A DNA stretch of 64,000 bases from an uncultured Methanomassiliicoccales archaeon (GCA_949292635.1 CASEZY010000001.1:62001-126000), one strand, 5' to 3'; shown: positions 9,644-18,865, numbered from the stretch's first letter. Program-made: numbers and translations. Notes: generated from the sequence alone by a model not told the origin.

Positions 9644-10525
9644 ATGATCCCGAAATGCGACGTTCAGTACAGCGCCGGAGACATCAGCTTCAAGCTGACC
9701 AGGGTCGGAGTCAGGGGCGTCAGGAAGCCCGTCCTCGTCAGGAGGGACATCGACGGTTCCGACCTCAACAGCACAATGTTCTGCACCATAGACGTGTACG
9801 TGGACCTGCCCGCCACCCAGAAGGGCTCCCACCTCTCCAGGAATCCCGAGGCGATCAGAGAGGTCGTGGACTCCACCATCGAGCACCCCACCACCGGTAT
9901 CGAGAACTTCGCGGCGGACATCTGCAAACTGCTGCTGAAGAAGCACGAGTACGCCACCAGGGCGGAGGTGCAGGTCTCCGCCGAATACTTCAAGAGCACC
10001 AAGACCCCCAACGGCAGGGAGACCATGGAGCACTATGAGCTCAAAGGCGCCGCCGTGGGACTCAGGGGAGAGAGCATCCGCAAGACCATCGGCGTGAAGG
10101 TCATCGGGATGACCGCGTGCCCCTGCGCCCAGCAGACCGTCACCGAGATGCTGAACTATCCCGAGGGATGGCCGGTCATGTCCCACAACCAGAGGAACGT
10201 GTGCACCGTCACCATGAGCATGGACGAGCAGTACGACGTGGAGGCCAACGGACTGATCGATCTGATCGAGGCCTCGTTCTCATCCCCCACCTTCGAACTC
10301 CTGAAGAGGGACGACGAGGGCGCGGTTGTCATCAACGCCCACCGCAACCCCCGCTTCGTGGAGGACATGGTCAGGCAGGTGCTGCTCAGGCTGGTGGAGA
10401 GGTACACCGACCTCCCCGATAACGTGGAGGTCACGGTGGAGAGTGACTCCGAGGAGTCCATCCACAAGCACGACGCCTATGCGGAGCGCCATGCCACCCT
10501 GGGCGAGCTCAGGGAAGAGAACTGA
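9644..10525 (+). CDS. mptA: GTP cyclohydrolase MptA (type IB/IV)
   Basis: A 293-residue FolE2/MptA-family enzyme that opens the imidazole ring of GTP to give 7,8-dihydroneopterin 2',3'-cyclic phosphate, the first step of tetrahydromethanopterin synthesis. Metal-site and active-site regions are visible: GSHLSRNPEA, the MTACPCAQQ cysteine motif and MSHNQRN. The cyclic product distinguishes the archaeal Fe(II) enzyme from bacterial FolE. TTTTTATA at 9602-9609 gives a promoter about 35-40 bases before the ATG. A strong hairpin with a T-run follows the stop. Its presence supports a methanogen. Confidence 0.92.
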   Translation: MIPKCDVQYSAGDISFKLTRVGVRGVRKPVLVRRDIDGSDLNSTMFCTIDVYVDLPATQKGSHLSRNPEAIREVVDSTIEHPTTGIENFAADICKLLLKKHEYATRAEVQVSAEYFKSTKTPNGRETMEHYELKGAAVGLRGESIRKTIGVKVIGMTACPCAQQTVTEMLNYPEGWPVMSHNQRNVCTVTMSMDEQYDVEANGLIDLIEASFSSPTFELLKRDDEGAVVINAHRNPRFVEDMVRQVLLRLVERYTDLPDNVEVTVESDSEESIHKHDAYAERHATLGELREEN

Positions 10526-10534
10526 AACCCCAAC

Positions 10535-10567
10535 CCCGGGCATCACCGCCCGGGATCGTTCCGTTTT
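10535..10567 (+). terminator. Terminator after mptA
   Basis: A 7-bp G+C hairpin (CCCGGGC/GCCCGGG, loop CATCAC plus C) starts 9 bases after the mptA stop and is followed by a T-run at 10563-10567. This looks like an intrinsic terminator. Confidence 0.65.
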
Positions 10568-10655
10568 TGAGAAATATCATATGTGCCAGCATGACATGCG
10601 ACACAATCTTGAGAATAAGTGGAGGGGGAATGATCCCCCTGCAATTGTTTGAGGT

Positions 10656-11165
10656 TCAGAGCAGCTGCTTGGCCTCTTCGGCGTCGATGTCCAGCGCCTT
10701 GAGCATGTACTCCAGGGCCTTCTTGGCGTAGGGCGCCCTGGCCTTGGGGTCCTCCATGATCTCACCGTAGGACGCCATGACATTGTCGTAGAACTCCACG
10801 GCGAACTCGGAATACAGGGATGCGGACCTGGACTCGTCGCACTGGGCGGCCTCGTTGTAGGCCTTCTCGGCCTCGTCGTACTTGTTGATGGAGATGCAGA
10901 ACAGACCGTAGGACTGGTAGTAATCGCAGTTCTCGGCATCCAGCTCGATGGCCTTGTTGTATGCTTCCAGGATCTCCTCGTTGGAGACCTTGGCGCCGAA
11001 CATGCCCGAGGCCATGCTGCCGCACTCGGCCTTGTAGTACCAACACTCGGCATTGTCCGGGTTCTCCACGCAGAGCTTCTTGAAGGCGGAGTACGCCTTC
11101 TTGAAGTCTCCCTCGTCCATCGCCTTCATTCCGGCGTTCAACTTCTTCTCGATATCGTCTGCCAT
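10656..11165 (-). CDS. Tetratricopeptide repeat protein
   Basis: A soluble 169-residue all-helical acidic protein with at least three TPR units: AMDEGDFKKAYSAFKKLCVENP, then EILEAYNKAIELDAEN, then NKYDEAEKAYNEAAQ, with a fourth degenerate pair at the C-terminus. TPRs act as protein-binding scaffolds; no catalytic domain is present and the partner is unknown. A TATA-like TTTTAAATG lies about 30 bases before the start, so the message may be nearly leaderless, and an in-frame ATG at 11174 is an alternative start. It is divergent from gatC. Confidence 0.75.
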   Translation of the reverse strand: MADDIEKKLNAGMKAMDEGDFKKAYSAFKKLCVENPDNAECWYYKAECGSMASGMFGAKVSNEEILEAYNKAIELDAENCDYYQSYGLFCISINKYDEAEKAYNEAAQCDESRSASLYSEFAVEFYDNVMASYGEIMEDPKARAPYAKKALEYMLKALDIDAEEAKQLL

Positions 11166-11272
11166 TGGTATCATCGGTGCCTAGATACTCGGTCCATTTA
11201 AAAGGTGCGGTCTCGCGCGGGTGCGCGTGAACAACTAATATAACTGAGCAGGCCATCCTTCGCACGATTCAG

Positions 11273-11545
11273 ATGGACAGGGAGATCGTTGAGAGGGCCG
11301 CCCGCATAGCCCACCTTGACCTCACCGCGGAGGAGCTTGACAGGTACGAGAAGGACCTGTCGGAGATCCTTGACCACTTCCAGATGCTGGACGAGATCCC
11401 CGGAGAGGACACCGAAGGATTCACCCCGGTGCCCGTGGAGGATGTGCTCAGAGACGACGTCCCGAACACAGACATCCCGCCGGAGGACCTGCTACGCGGC
11501 ATGAAGACCTATGACGGATACGTAAGGGGGCCGAGACTGTCATGA
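11273..11545 (+). CDS. gatC: Asp/Glu-tRNA amidotransferase subunit C
   Basis: A 90-residue helical belt subunit of the GatCAB amidotransferase. The start VERAARIAHLDLTAEELDRYEKDLSEIL and the TPVPVEDVLRDDVPN segment are characteristic. It stabilises the GatA-GatB interface. It overlaps gatA by four bases (ATGA) and opens the gatCAB operon; a TATA-like CTAATATAAC lies about 35 bases upstream. Confidence 0.92.
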   Translation: MDREIVERAARIAHLDLTAEELDRYEKDLSEILDHFQMLDEIPGEDTEGFTPVPVEDVLRDDVPNTDIPPEDLLRGMKTYDGYVRGPRLS

Positions 11546-12855
11546 CCTCCCTCCCCGACCTGAAGAGGATCAACGACCGCTACCGCATGTTCACCGCGGT
11601 GACGGATTCCACCGAATACGATGGTGAGTTCGTCTTCTCCGCCAAGGACAACCTGACCACATACGACTTCCCCGCCACCGCCGGGTCCAAGATCCTGGAA
11701 GGCTACAGACCGCCCTTCGACGCCACCCCCGTGAAGAAGATGAGGGAGGCCGGCGGATTCCTGGCGGGCAAGACCAACATGGACGAGTTCGGCTTCGGGA
11801 CATTCTCTGCCAACTCCGCCTTCGGCATCCCCCTGAACCCGTACGACCTGAACCGCTCCTGCGGAGGGTCCTCCGGAGGGGCCGCCTGCGCAGCCGCCGT
11901 GCTGGAAGATCATGTCGCCCTCGGCGTATCCACCGGCGGTTCCATCGTCTGTCCGGCATCTTTCTGCGGCGTGTACGGCATCGCACCCACATACGGCCGC
12001 GTGTCTAGATACGGGCTCATCGACTACGGCAACTCGCTGGACAAGGTAGGTGTGCTCTCCACCAAGGCGTCCGACCTCTCCAGGTATCTAAGGGTCATCG
12101 CCGGGAAGGACCCCAAGGACCCCACATCGTGTGCGCAGCCAGAGATGCCGGAGGCCCTCGGCAAGATCAGGTCCGTTGCAGTACCGAAAGAAGCTGTCCA
12201 GGGCGTCAGCAAGGGCGTGATGGAGTGTTTCAACAAATCCCTCGAGGCCCTGAAGGGCATGGGTGTGGATGTGGAGACGGTGGACATGCCCGTTCTGAAG
12301 TACGCCATGCCCGCATACTATGTGCTGGCGACATCGGAGGCGTCCACCAACCTGGCCAGATACTGCGGGATGCGCTACGGCCAGCAGGACGGGGACCTCA
12401 CGCTCAGATTCGACGATTATTTCACATCATTCCGTTCGCAGTACTTCGGCGACGAGGCCAAGAGGAGGATCCTCCTCGGTACGTTCACCAGGATGGTGGG
12501 CTACGCCGACAGGTACTACAGCAAAGCGCTGAGGGTACGTGCATCCGTCATCTCGGAATACAAAAAGGTATACGAGACCCATGACGCGGTGGCCACACCC
12601 ACCATGCCATTCATTTCCCCTAGATTCGACGAGATCGCGGACATGTCCGCCCTGGACGTCTACAAGGCGGACTTCCTCACCATCCCGCCCAACCTTACGG
12701 GGATGCCCCACATGTCGATGCCCTGCGGATACTCCGAGGGAATGCCCGTGGGACTCATGCTCACCGCGGACCACTGGAGGGAGGACCTCCTGCTAGGCGC
12801 CGCCATCGAGTGGGAGAAGGGATTCCGGATCGTCAAACCGGAGGTGATCGCATGA
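11542..12855 (+). CDS. gatA: Asp/Glu-tRNA amidotransferase subunit A
   Basis: A 437-residue amidase-signature glutaminase that releases ammonia for transfer to misacylated tRNA. The catalytic Ser-cisSer-Lys triad is present: the lysine in FSAKDNL, the serines in GGSSGGAA and in STGGSI. The segment YGIAPTYGRVSRYGL is diagnostic of GatA. It is about 40 residues shorter than most bacterial GatA proteins, mainly at the N-terminus, as in related archaea. It overlaps gatC and gatB by four bases each, so all three are translationally coupled. Confidence 0.94.
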   Translation: MTSLPDLKRINDRYRMFTAVTDSTEYDGEFVFSAKDNLTTYDFPATAGSKILEGYRPPFDATPVKKMREAGGFLAGKTNMDEFGFGTFSANSAFGIPLNPYDLNRSCGGSSGGAACAAAVLEDHVALGVSTGGSIVCPASFCGVYGIAPTYGRVSRYGLIDYGNSLDKVGVLSTKASDLSRYLRVIAGKDPKDPTSCAQPEMPEALGKIRSVAVPKEAVQGVSKGVMECFNKSLEALKGMGVDVETVDMPVLKYAMPAYYVLATSEASTNLARYCGMRYGQQDGDLTLRFDDYFTSFRSQYFGDEAKRRILLGTFTRMVGYADRYYSKALRVRASVISEYKKVYETHDAVATPTMPFISPRFDEIADMSALDVYKADFLTIPPNLTGMPHMSMPCGYSEGMPVGLMLTADHWREDLLLGAAIEWEKGFRIVKPEVIA

Positions 12856-14180
12856 AGATCGGATTGGAGATCCATGTGCAGCTTCCGACTAAGTCGAAGA
12901 TGTTCTGCTCCTGCCCCACCGAGGGCGAGGACGTCCCCAACTCCAGGGTCTGTCCCACCTGCCTGGGCATGCCCGGCTCCAAGCCCGTGCTGAACAAGAG
13001 GGCGGTGGAATTGGGGCTCACACTGGCGAAGATGCTGGGATGCACCATCCCCGAGAGGACCTGGTTCTCCAGGAAGACCTACTTCTACCCGGACCTCTGC
13101 AAGCACTTCCAGATCACACAATACGATACCCCCATCGGCGAGAGGGGCGAGTTCAAGACCGGCAACAAGACCATACGCATCACCCGTGTGCATCTCGAGG
13201 AGGACCCGGGGAAGACCAAGCGCGTGGGCGACGGCTCCGCATTGGTGGACTACAACAGGAGCGGCATCCCCCTGGTAGAGATCGTCACCGAACCCGACAT
13301 CTCATCCCCCGCGGAGGCCAGACAGTTCCTGTCAGACCTCCTGGCGGCCATCCGCAACACCATCGACCTGCCGGATGACGGCACCCGTAGCGTCCGCTGC
13401 GACTGCAACATCTCCGTCGGGAAGGAGAGGGTGGAGGTGAAGAACGTCAGCGGACTCCAGAACGTGGAGAACTGTCTGAAGTACGAGGCCGTGAGGCAGT
13501 TGAAACTTCTGAAGGCCGGCGGCAAGGTGGAGAGGGAGACCAGGCGCTACGACGAGGAGAGGAAGGTCACCCTTCCGGCGAGGAAGAAGGAGTACGAGGC
13601 GGATTACGGCTACATCGGAGAACCGGATCTCGGAACATACCGCATCGCGGAGATGGCCCAGGCCATCAAGGTGAGGGAGACTCCGACTGCCATGACCGCC
13701 AGGATCGCCGATCAGTACGGCATCGGCGAGAAGGCCGCCAAGCAGCTGGTGTCCACGTCCATAGGATTGGCGGAGCTGTTCGAGGATATGGCGAAGGCCA
13801 CCGAACCGCGCACCGCCCTCACATGGTGCACCGGAACAGTGTCCGCATGCTGGAAGCAGTATGTGCCAGAGATGAAGGATGACGTCATCTCCGTTGTCAA
13901 GGAGCTTCACGACGGCAGGATAACCGACACCGAGTGCGGGATCAGGCTCAAATCCCTGATCACCGGAGAGGCCGCAGAGGATCTGGCACAGGCATCCGGG
14001 GACCTTGATGCGCTGGTGGAGAAGGCGGTGGACGAGCACCCCGAGGTGCTGGAGGACTACCGCACCAACGAGAAGGCTGCCAACCGCATAATCGGTGCCG
14101 TCATGAAGTCATCCGGCGGAAGATATTCGTCGGCGGAGGTTGTCTCCGCCGTGAAGAGAATCCTGGATTCCAGGATTTGA
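12852..14180 (+). CDS. gatB: Asp/Glu-tRNA amidotransferase subunit B
   Basis: A 442-residue subunit that phosphorylates the misacylated Asp/Glu-tRNA and receives ammonia from GatA. Visible are GLEIHVQLPTKSKMFC, a zinc-type cysteine set (CSC, CPTC), the YFYPDLCKHFQITQYD motif, and the C-terminal YqeY-like tail that contacts tRNA. The start is the ATG inside the ATGA overlap with gatA. Next to it, on the other strand, lies aspS, which can supply the Asp-tRNA(Asn) substrate if it is non-discriminating. Confidence 0.94.
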   Translation: MKIGLEIHVQLPTKSKMFCSCPTEGEDVPNSRVCPTCLGMPGSKPVLNKRAVELGLTLAKMLGCTIPERTWFSRKTYFYPDLCKHFQITQYDTPIGERGEFKTGNKTIRITRVHLEEDPGKTKRVGDGSALVDYNRSGIPLVEIVTEPDISSPAEARQFLSDLLAAIRNTIDLPDDGTRSVRCDCNISVGKERVEVKNVSGLQNVENCLKYEAVRQLKLLKAGGKVERETRRYDEERKVTLPARKKEYEADYGYIGEPDLGTYRIAEMAQAIKVRETPTAMTARIADQYGIGEKAAKQLVSTSIGLAELFEDMAKATEPRTALTWCTGTVSACWKQYVPEMKDDVISVVKELHDGRITDTECGIRLKSLITGEAAEDLAQASGDLDALVEKAVDEHPEVLEDYRTNEKAANRIIGAVMKSSGGRYSSAEVVSAVKRILDSRI

Positions 14181-14187
14181 ACGAGGA

Positions 14188-15978
14188 TCACTCCAGATCC
14201 TCGAAGTCCGCATCGTCGAAGGCCATGGACATGATCTGGAGCTCCTCCAGCTTCTCGTCGTCCACCTTGGCGGGGGAACCGTCCAGCAGCGAGATGCCCA
14301 CCTTGTTCTTGGGGAACGCGATGGTGTCGCGGATGGAGTCCTTCTCCAGCAGGATGGCGACGAACCTGTCGATACCCAGAGCGATGCCTCCGTGGGGCGG
14401 TGCACCGAGACTGAGGGCCTCCAGGAAGAATCCGAAGTCGGCCTCCATCTTCTCCTCGGACATGCCCAGCATCCTGAACACCTCCCTCTGAACCTCGGCC
14501 TTGTGGATCCTCAAGGACCCGGAGCCGAGCTCGTTGCCGTCCAGGCAGAGGTCGAAGCATGCCCCGCCCTCATAGTTCTCGTCGGGGAGCACGAAGGGGT
14601 GGTGGAACGAGTCCCTCTTGCCGGAGACCGGGTCCACGTCGAACATGGGGCAATCCACCAGCCAAAGGAACTGGTGCACGCCCTGGGGCACAAGACCCAG
14701 ATCCTCCGCCAGCTTCCTCCTCAGGGTGCCTGCACCCTCCAGGGTGGCCTTCCTGGGACCGGCCAACAGGAACAGCAGGTCGCCGTCCTCCGCCCCCATC
14801 TCCTGCTTCAGGGAAGCGATGATCTCGGGGGTGAAGTACTTCACGATGTTGCTCTCAAGAGTGCCGTCCTTGGCACGCATCCAGGTCAGTCCGCCCATGC
14901 CGATCTTCTTCACGTACTCGATGTAGCGGTCCACCTCGTTCCTGCCGATGCTGTCGCCGGCCAGGTCCTTCTTGATGTTGATGCCGGTGATGATACCGCC
15001 GGAAGCGATGACGTTCTGGAAGATCTTGTACGGCGCATCCTTCACCACGTCGGTGAGGGTGTGAAGCTCGAGACCGTACCTCATGTCGGGCTTGTCGCTG
15101 CCGTACTTCTCCATGGCTACCTCGTACGGCACCCTCATGAACGGGGTCTTCAGCTCCTCGCCGTAGAGGCCCTTCCAAACGTATGCCACCAGGCCCTCGA
15201 TGGTGTCCTGGATGTCCTGCATGTCCACGAAGGACATCTCCATATCGAGCTGAGTGAACTCGGGCTGCCTGTCCTTCCTGGAGTCCTCGTCCCTGAAGCA
15301 CCTGGCCACCTGGTAGTAGCGGTCCATGCCTGCCACCATCAGCATCTGCTTGTAGAGCTGGGGTGATTGAGTCAAAGCGTAGAACGTGCCCGGGTGGATA
15401 CGGGAGGGGACGATGAAGTCCCTGGCGCCCTCGGGGGTGCTCCTTCCGAGGATCGGGGTCTCGATCTCCAGGAAGTCCTTGGATTCCAGGTACTGCCTGG
15501 CGAGATGCATGAACTTGCTGCGGAACTCCATGGCGCGGATCATCTCGCTCCTGCGGAGGTCGATGTATCTGTACCTCATGCGCACGTCCTCGCCGGGGAG
15601 GACGCCTTCCTTCTGGTCGCCCACCTCCATGGGAGGGATGCCGGACTTGTTGAGGAGCTCCGCCTGACGGATGAGGACCTCCACCTCGCCGGTGGGGTTG
15701 CGGGCATCCTCGGTGCCCTCCACCCTCCTCCTGACGGTGCCGCGCACCATGACGACGGACTCCCTGGAGAACGATGACATGGTCTCGGAGAGCGCTGCCG
15801 CGTCATTGGCGGAGACGTCCTCGGGGTCGAAGACCACCTGGGTCATGCCGTATCTGTCTGCCAGGTCGATGAAGGCAACGCCTCCGTGGTCCCTGGAGAA
15901 CCTGACCCAACCCTGGAGGCATACCTCCTTGCCGAGATCGGATGCACGCAGGTCGCCGCAAGTGTGTGTTCTCATCAT
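14188..15978 (-). CDS. aspS: Aspartyl-tRNA synthetase, bacterial type
   Basis: A 596-residue class IIb synthetase. It has an N-terminal OB-fold anticodon-binding domain (residues 1-110), motif 2 (RCFRDEDSRKDRQPEFTQLDMEMSF), an inserted GAD domain (about 290-420) and motif 3 (GGIALGIDRFVAILL). The insertion and length are those of the bacterial AspRS; archaeal-type enzymes are about 430 residues and lack it, which suggests horizontal gain. The ATG at 15978 was chosen because GAGG lies seven bases before it. It is convergent with gatCAB, leaving 7 bases, so the pair may form the two-step Asn-tRNA route. Confidence 0.94.
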   Translation of the reverse strand: MMRTHTCGDLRASDLGKEVCLQGWVRFSRDHGGVAFIDLADRYGMTQVVFDPEDVSANDAAALSETMSSFSRESVVMVRGTVRRRVEGTEDARNPTGEVEVLIRQAELLNKSGIPPMEVGDQKEGVLPGEDVRMRYRYIDLRRSEMIRAMEFRSKFMHLARQYLESKDFLEIETPILGRSTPEGARDFIVPSRIHPGTFYALTQSPQLYKQMLMVAGMDRYYQVARCFRDEDSRKDRQPEFTQLDMEMSFVDMQDIQDTIEGLVAYVWKGLYGEELKTPFMRVPYEVAMEKYGSDKPDMRYGLELHTLTDVVKDAPYKIFQNVIASGGIITGINIKKDLAGDSIGRNEVDRYIEYVKKIGMGGLTWMRAKDGTLESNIVKYFTPEIIASLKQEMGAEDGDLLFLLAGPRKATLEGAGTLRRKLAEDLGLVPQGVHQFLWLVDCPMFDVDPVSGKRDSFHHPFVLPDENYEGGACFDLCLDGNELGSGSLRIHKAEVQREVFRMLGMSEEKMEADFGFFLEALSLGAPPHGGIALGIDRFVAILLEKDSIRDTIAFPKNKVGISLLDGSPAKVDDEKLEELQIMSMAFDDADFEDLE

Positions 15979-16050
15979 TTGGAGTCCTCTCCGTCGCTTT
16001 AAGACGCGACAGCCACCGAACATCCCCGTTATATAATTTTGCGGGCGCGT

Positions 16051-17109
16051 TCAGTCGGAGAAGTAGGTGCGACCCTTGCCCATGATACGAACGAAATCCG
16101 AGTCGTCGGGGTCCAACGAGGCCTCCTTGAGCTCTTCGACACACTCCGAGAACACCTTCCAGGCCTCCCGGCTGCCGGCGTTCAGGAACTGGATGTCGTG
16201 ATAGAGCACCGGGTCGTCAAAAGCAACAGAACGGTTGGCGTCCAGGCTCTTGCGGAATGTTGTGGAGGCCACAGCCTTCATCTCGTCGTAGGAAAGACCG
16301 CTGCGGGACAGGGTGTCGAAGAACACGATGTTTACCGCGTGGCTCATCCCCAAAACGTAGGACATGTAACGGTCGTGCTCCGCCGCGCTCATGCGCTTGA
16401 TGTTCGCCCCCCGGTCTCCGAAAAGCCTCTCGGCTGCGTCCGCCGCCTCCGAGCAGCCGCAGTCGCAGATGATTATGTTCCTGTCGTACAGCGAGCGGTC
16501 GTTGGAGGAGAACATGGGGTGCACGGAACACACGCGCCTGCCTCTGGAGGCCATGTCCCGCATAAGACCCAGGAACGGTGATTTGATGGATGCTATGTCG
16601 AAGATCAGGGTGTCCTGCCTGCACACGCCGTCCAACTGCGACAGCACGTTCCTGGTCACCGGGATCGGTACCGACACGATCGCCACGTCCACGTTCGTGC
16701 AGTCGGTGACCCTCATGTCGGTGTCGATGTCAACGTTGATCACCTTGTGGCCGTCCCCTTCGAAAAGAAGCCTGAGCCAGCGTCCCATGCGGCCGTTACC
16801 GCCGATGACGGCTATGCTCATGGGTTCCACCGACGGTCCGAACAATGCCGCCTGCTCATCCACCGACTCCTTGATCAGGAGACGGCAGACCTGCTCCGCG
16901 ATACCCGGGTCCATATGACGCTCCTCCGCCATGGTGCGGAAGCGCATGACCACGTCCTCCTCGCGAGCGACGTCCCTCACCGGTGCGCCGGCGTCTATCT
17001 TGTACTCGCCGATCTGTCTGGCTATGTCGAGACGCTCCGCCAGAAGATCCATTATCCTGCGGTCCGCCTCGTTGATGCGACCCCGCAGGACCGAGATGTC
17101 CTCGACCAT
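16051..17109 (-). CDS. tyrA: Bifunctional chorismate mutase-prephenate dehydrogenase (T-protein type)
   Basis: A 352-residue fusion. Residues 1-85 form an AroQ-type chorismate mutase (LRGRINEADRRIMDLLAERLDIARQIGEYK). From about residue 97 a Rossmann domain (SIAVIGGNGRMGRWLRLLF) and the helical prephenate dehydrogenase domain follow, with the substrate motif SVHPMFSSNDRSL. It converts chorismate to prephenate and then to 4-hydroxyphenylpyruvate for tyrosine. It begins one base after the end of the Lrp-family gene and is probably co-transcribed with it. Confidence 0.92.
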   Translation of the reverse strand: MVEDISVLRGRINEADRRIMDLLAERLDIARQIGEYKIDAGAPVRDVAREEDVVMRFRTMAEERHMDPGIAEQVCRLLIKESVDEQAALFGPSVEPMSIAVIGGNGRMGRWLRLLFEGDGHKVINVDIDTDMRVTDCTNVDVAIVSVPIPVTRNVLSQLDGVCRQDTLIFDIASIKSPFLGLMRDMASRGRRVCSVHPMFSSNDRSLYDRNIIICDCGCSEAADAAERLFGDRGANIKRMSAAEHDRYMSYVLGMSHAVNIVFFDTLSRSGLSYDEMKAVASTTFRKSLDANRSVAFDDPVLYHDIQFLNAGSREAWKVFSECVEELKEASLDPDDSDFVRIMGKGRTYFSD

Positions 17110-17110
17110 C

Positions 17111-17575
17111 TCACATCACGTCCGGAACGAAATCAAGGGGGTCCTTGATCATGTTTAGGACCACGGATGTGTTGGTCTTCTTGACCCCTTCCATGGATAG
17201 GATGGTCTTGACCACCTTGGAGAACTCGTCCCTGTCCTTGCAGGCGATCCATGCGATGGCATCGCAATCCCCGGTGACGTCGAACACCGCCATCACCTGG
17301 GGGAGGTCCTTGATGGAATCCTGAGCGTTGGCTATCGTGCCTTCCAGATAGATCTGCACGATGCCCATGTAGCCGAAGCCCAAGCGCATGTAGTCTATCT
17401 TCGCACGATATCCGCCGATGACACCCTTCGCCTGCAGGTTCTTCACCCTCTGGATCAATGTGGTGGGGTGGACGCCAAGCTGCTTGGCGATCTGCCTGAA
17501 CGAACCCTCGCTTGACCTGGACATAAGCTCGATTATGCGCCTGTCGAGCTCATCGAATTCGTTTATGTCAGCCAT
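17111..17575 (-). CDS. Lrp/AsnC-family transcriptional regulator
   Basis: A 154-residue regulator with an N-terminal HTH (DELDRRIIELMSRSSEGSFRQIAKQLGVHPTTLIQRVKNLQAKGVIGGYRA) and a C-terminal RAM ligand-binding domain (AVFDVTGDCDAIAWIACKDRDEFSKVVKTIL). Such proteins form octamers that sense amino acids. GAGGT precedes the ATG. Two tandem copies of TAGAC-N4-GTCYA lie 14-42 bases upstream, and the same motif occurs in the leuA-amt region. I infer autoregulation and control of leucine synthesis, ammonium uptake and the downstream tyrA. The bound amino acid is unknown. Confidence 0.92.
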   Translation of the reverse strand: MADINEFDELDRRIIELMSRSSEGSFRQIAKQLGVHPTTLIQRVKNLQAKGVIGGYRAKIDYMRLGFGYMGIVQIYLEGTIANAQDSIKDLPQVMAVFDVTGDCDAIAWIACKDRDEFSKVVKTILSMEGVKKTNTSVVLNMIKDPLDFVPDVM

Positions 17576-17588
17576 CTCATACCTCGAT

Positions 17589-17617
17589 TAGACAAATGTC
17601 CATTAGACAAATGTCTA
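17589..17617. promoter_or_regulatory. Tandem operator, two TAGAC-AAAT-GTCYA repeats
   Basis: Copies at 17589-17602 (one mismatch in the right arm) and 17604-17617 (perfect) are 15 bases apart, so dimers would bind about one and a half helical turns apart. They lie between the Lrp start and the TATATATTA box (17631-17639) that can serve alaX rightwards and possibly the Lrp gene leftwards. The predicted leftward transcript start falls inside this block, as expected for self-repression. Confidence 0.65.
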
Positions 17618-17664
17618 ATCACCAACCTGGTATATATTAGGTCACCAATCCTCGACCGTTCGAC

Positions 17665-18831
17665 ATGACCGAGGAGCTCTTCAGACAGGACGGATACGCA
17701 TCGGAATTCGAATCCATAGTCACCGCGGTGGACGGTGACTGGGTGACCCTGGAGGGCACCTTCTTCTACCCCGGCGGCGGAGGCCAGGTCTGCGACACGG
17801 GCAGCATCGGCGGTGTGAAGGTCACCGAGACCCGCCACAGCGGGGAGGACATACAGCACAAGGTCCCCGGCCACGAGTTCGTTGTGGGCGACAAGGTCTG
17901 GTGCAGCGTTGACTGGGACAGACGCTACGATCTGATGAAGGGACACACCGCCGAGCACATCCTGTTCAATTCGTTGCAGAGGCAGGTGCCCGAACTTGGC
18001 ATAGTGAAGATCTTCATCTCCCCCGAGAGCAAGTACGTCATCGTGGACCGGGACATCTCCCTAGAGGCCATCGGTGCCGCCGTCGATTTCGCCAACTCCG
18101 TCATCGACGACAACCTGCCGGTCACCAGGAGCATGATGGACCGCGACGATCCCGAGATGGAGCGTGTCAGGGTGCACCTGGAGAGGATCGAGGGGGACGA
18201 GATCTCGGTGGTGGAGATCGGCGATGTCGACATAGCGGCATGCAGCGGCATCCATGTGATGGAGACCAGCGAGGTGGGCGCTCTCTTCGTGGACCGGAAG
18301 GTCTCCGCCGGCAAGGACGGCGTGGCCATCCACTTCAGGATCGGCGAGGATGCCAGGAAGGCGGCGAACCAACTGGCCAACACCTGCCTGAGGGTGATCG
18401 AGGAGCTTGGTAGCAAGCCCGAGGATGTCGTACACACGGCGGCCAACATGAAGGCCGAGCTGGAGACATCCAAGGCCCTGCTGAAGAAGGCCGCCTCCGC
18501 CATCCTGGACGCTCAAGTCCCCGAGGACGTGAACGGCGTCAATGTCTACCAAACCATAGTGCCAGCGGATGACAGGAAGGTGGTCTCCGACGCCGCCGAG
18601 AAGAGGAAGGCGGAAGGGGCCGTGTGCATCTACGTGTTCGGTCCCGGATCCGCGCTGATAGCCTCCGGCGACAAGCGTGTGGACTGCCGCACCATCCTCT
18701 CCGAGACCGCTCAGGAGCTGGGCGGAAGGGGCGGAGGGAAACCCGACTTCGCTCAGGGCGGTTTCCCTGACGCGGATCCGGAGAAGGTCATCGCGGCCAT
18801 GAGGGCCCACGTAGAGGCCGCGCTCAAGTGA
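17665..18831 (+). CDS. alaX: Alanyl-tRNA editing protein AlaX with DHHA1 domain
   Basis: A 388-residue trans-editing enzyme that hydrolyses Ser- or Gly-tRNA(Ala). It contains the N-terminal glycine-rich FYPGGGGQVCDTG, the zinc-binding HTAEH (about residue 94) and CSGIH (about residue 193), and a C-terminal DHHA1 domain ending with GGRGGGKPDFAQGG. This is the long AlaX form, equal to the editing and C-terminal parts of AlaRS without the catalytic core. The ATG is about 26 bases after the TATATATTA box, so the transcript is probably leaderless. It shares its regulatory region with the Lrp gene. Confidence 0.9.
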   Translation: MTEELFRQDGYASEFESIVTAVDGDWVTLEGTFFYPGGGGQVCDTGSIGGVKVTETRHSGEDIQHKVPGHEFVVGDKVWCSVDWDRRYDLMKGHTAEHILFNSLQRQVPELGIVKIFISPESKYVIVDRDISLEAIGAAVDFANSVIDDNLPVTRSMMDRDDPEMERVRVHLERIEGDEISVVEIGDVDIAACSGIHVMETSEVGALFVDRKVSAGKDGVAIHFRIGEDARKAANQLANTCLRVIEELGSKPEDVVHTAANMKAELETSKALLKKAASAILDAQVPEDVNGVNVYQTIVPADDRKVVSDAAEKRKAEGAVCIYVFGPGSALIASGDKRVDCRTILSETAQELGGRGGGKPDFAQGGFPDADPEKVIAAMRAHVEAALK

Positions 18832-18865
18832 ATCTTATTAAGAGGGCACAGCATCGGGGGACCCC

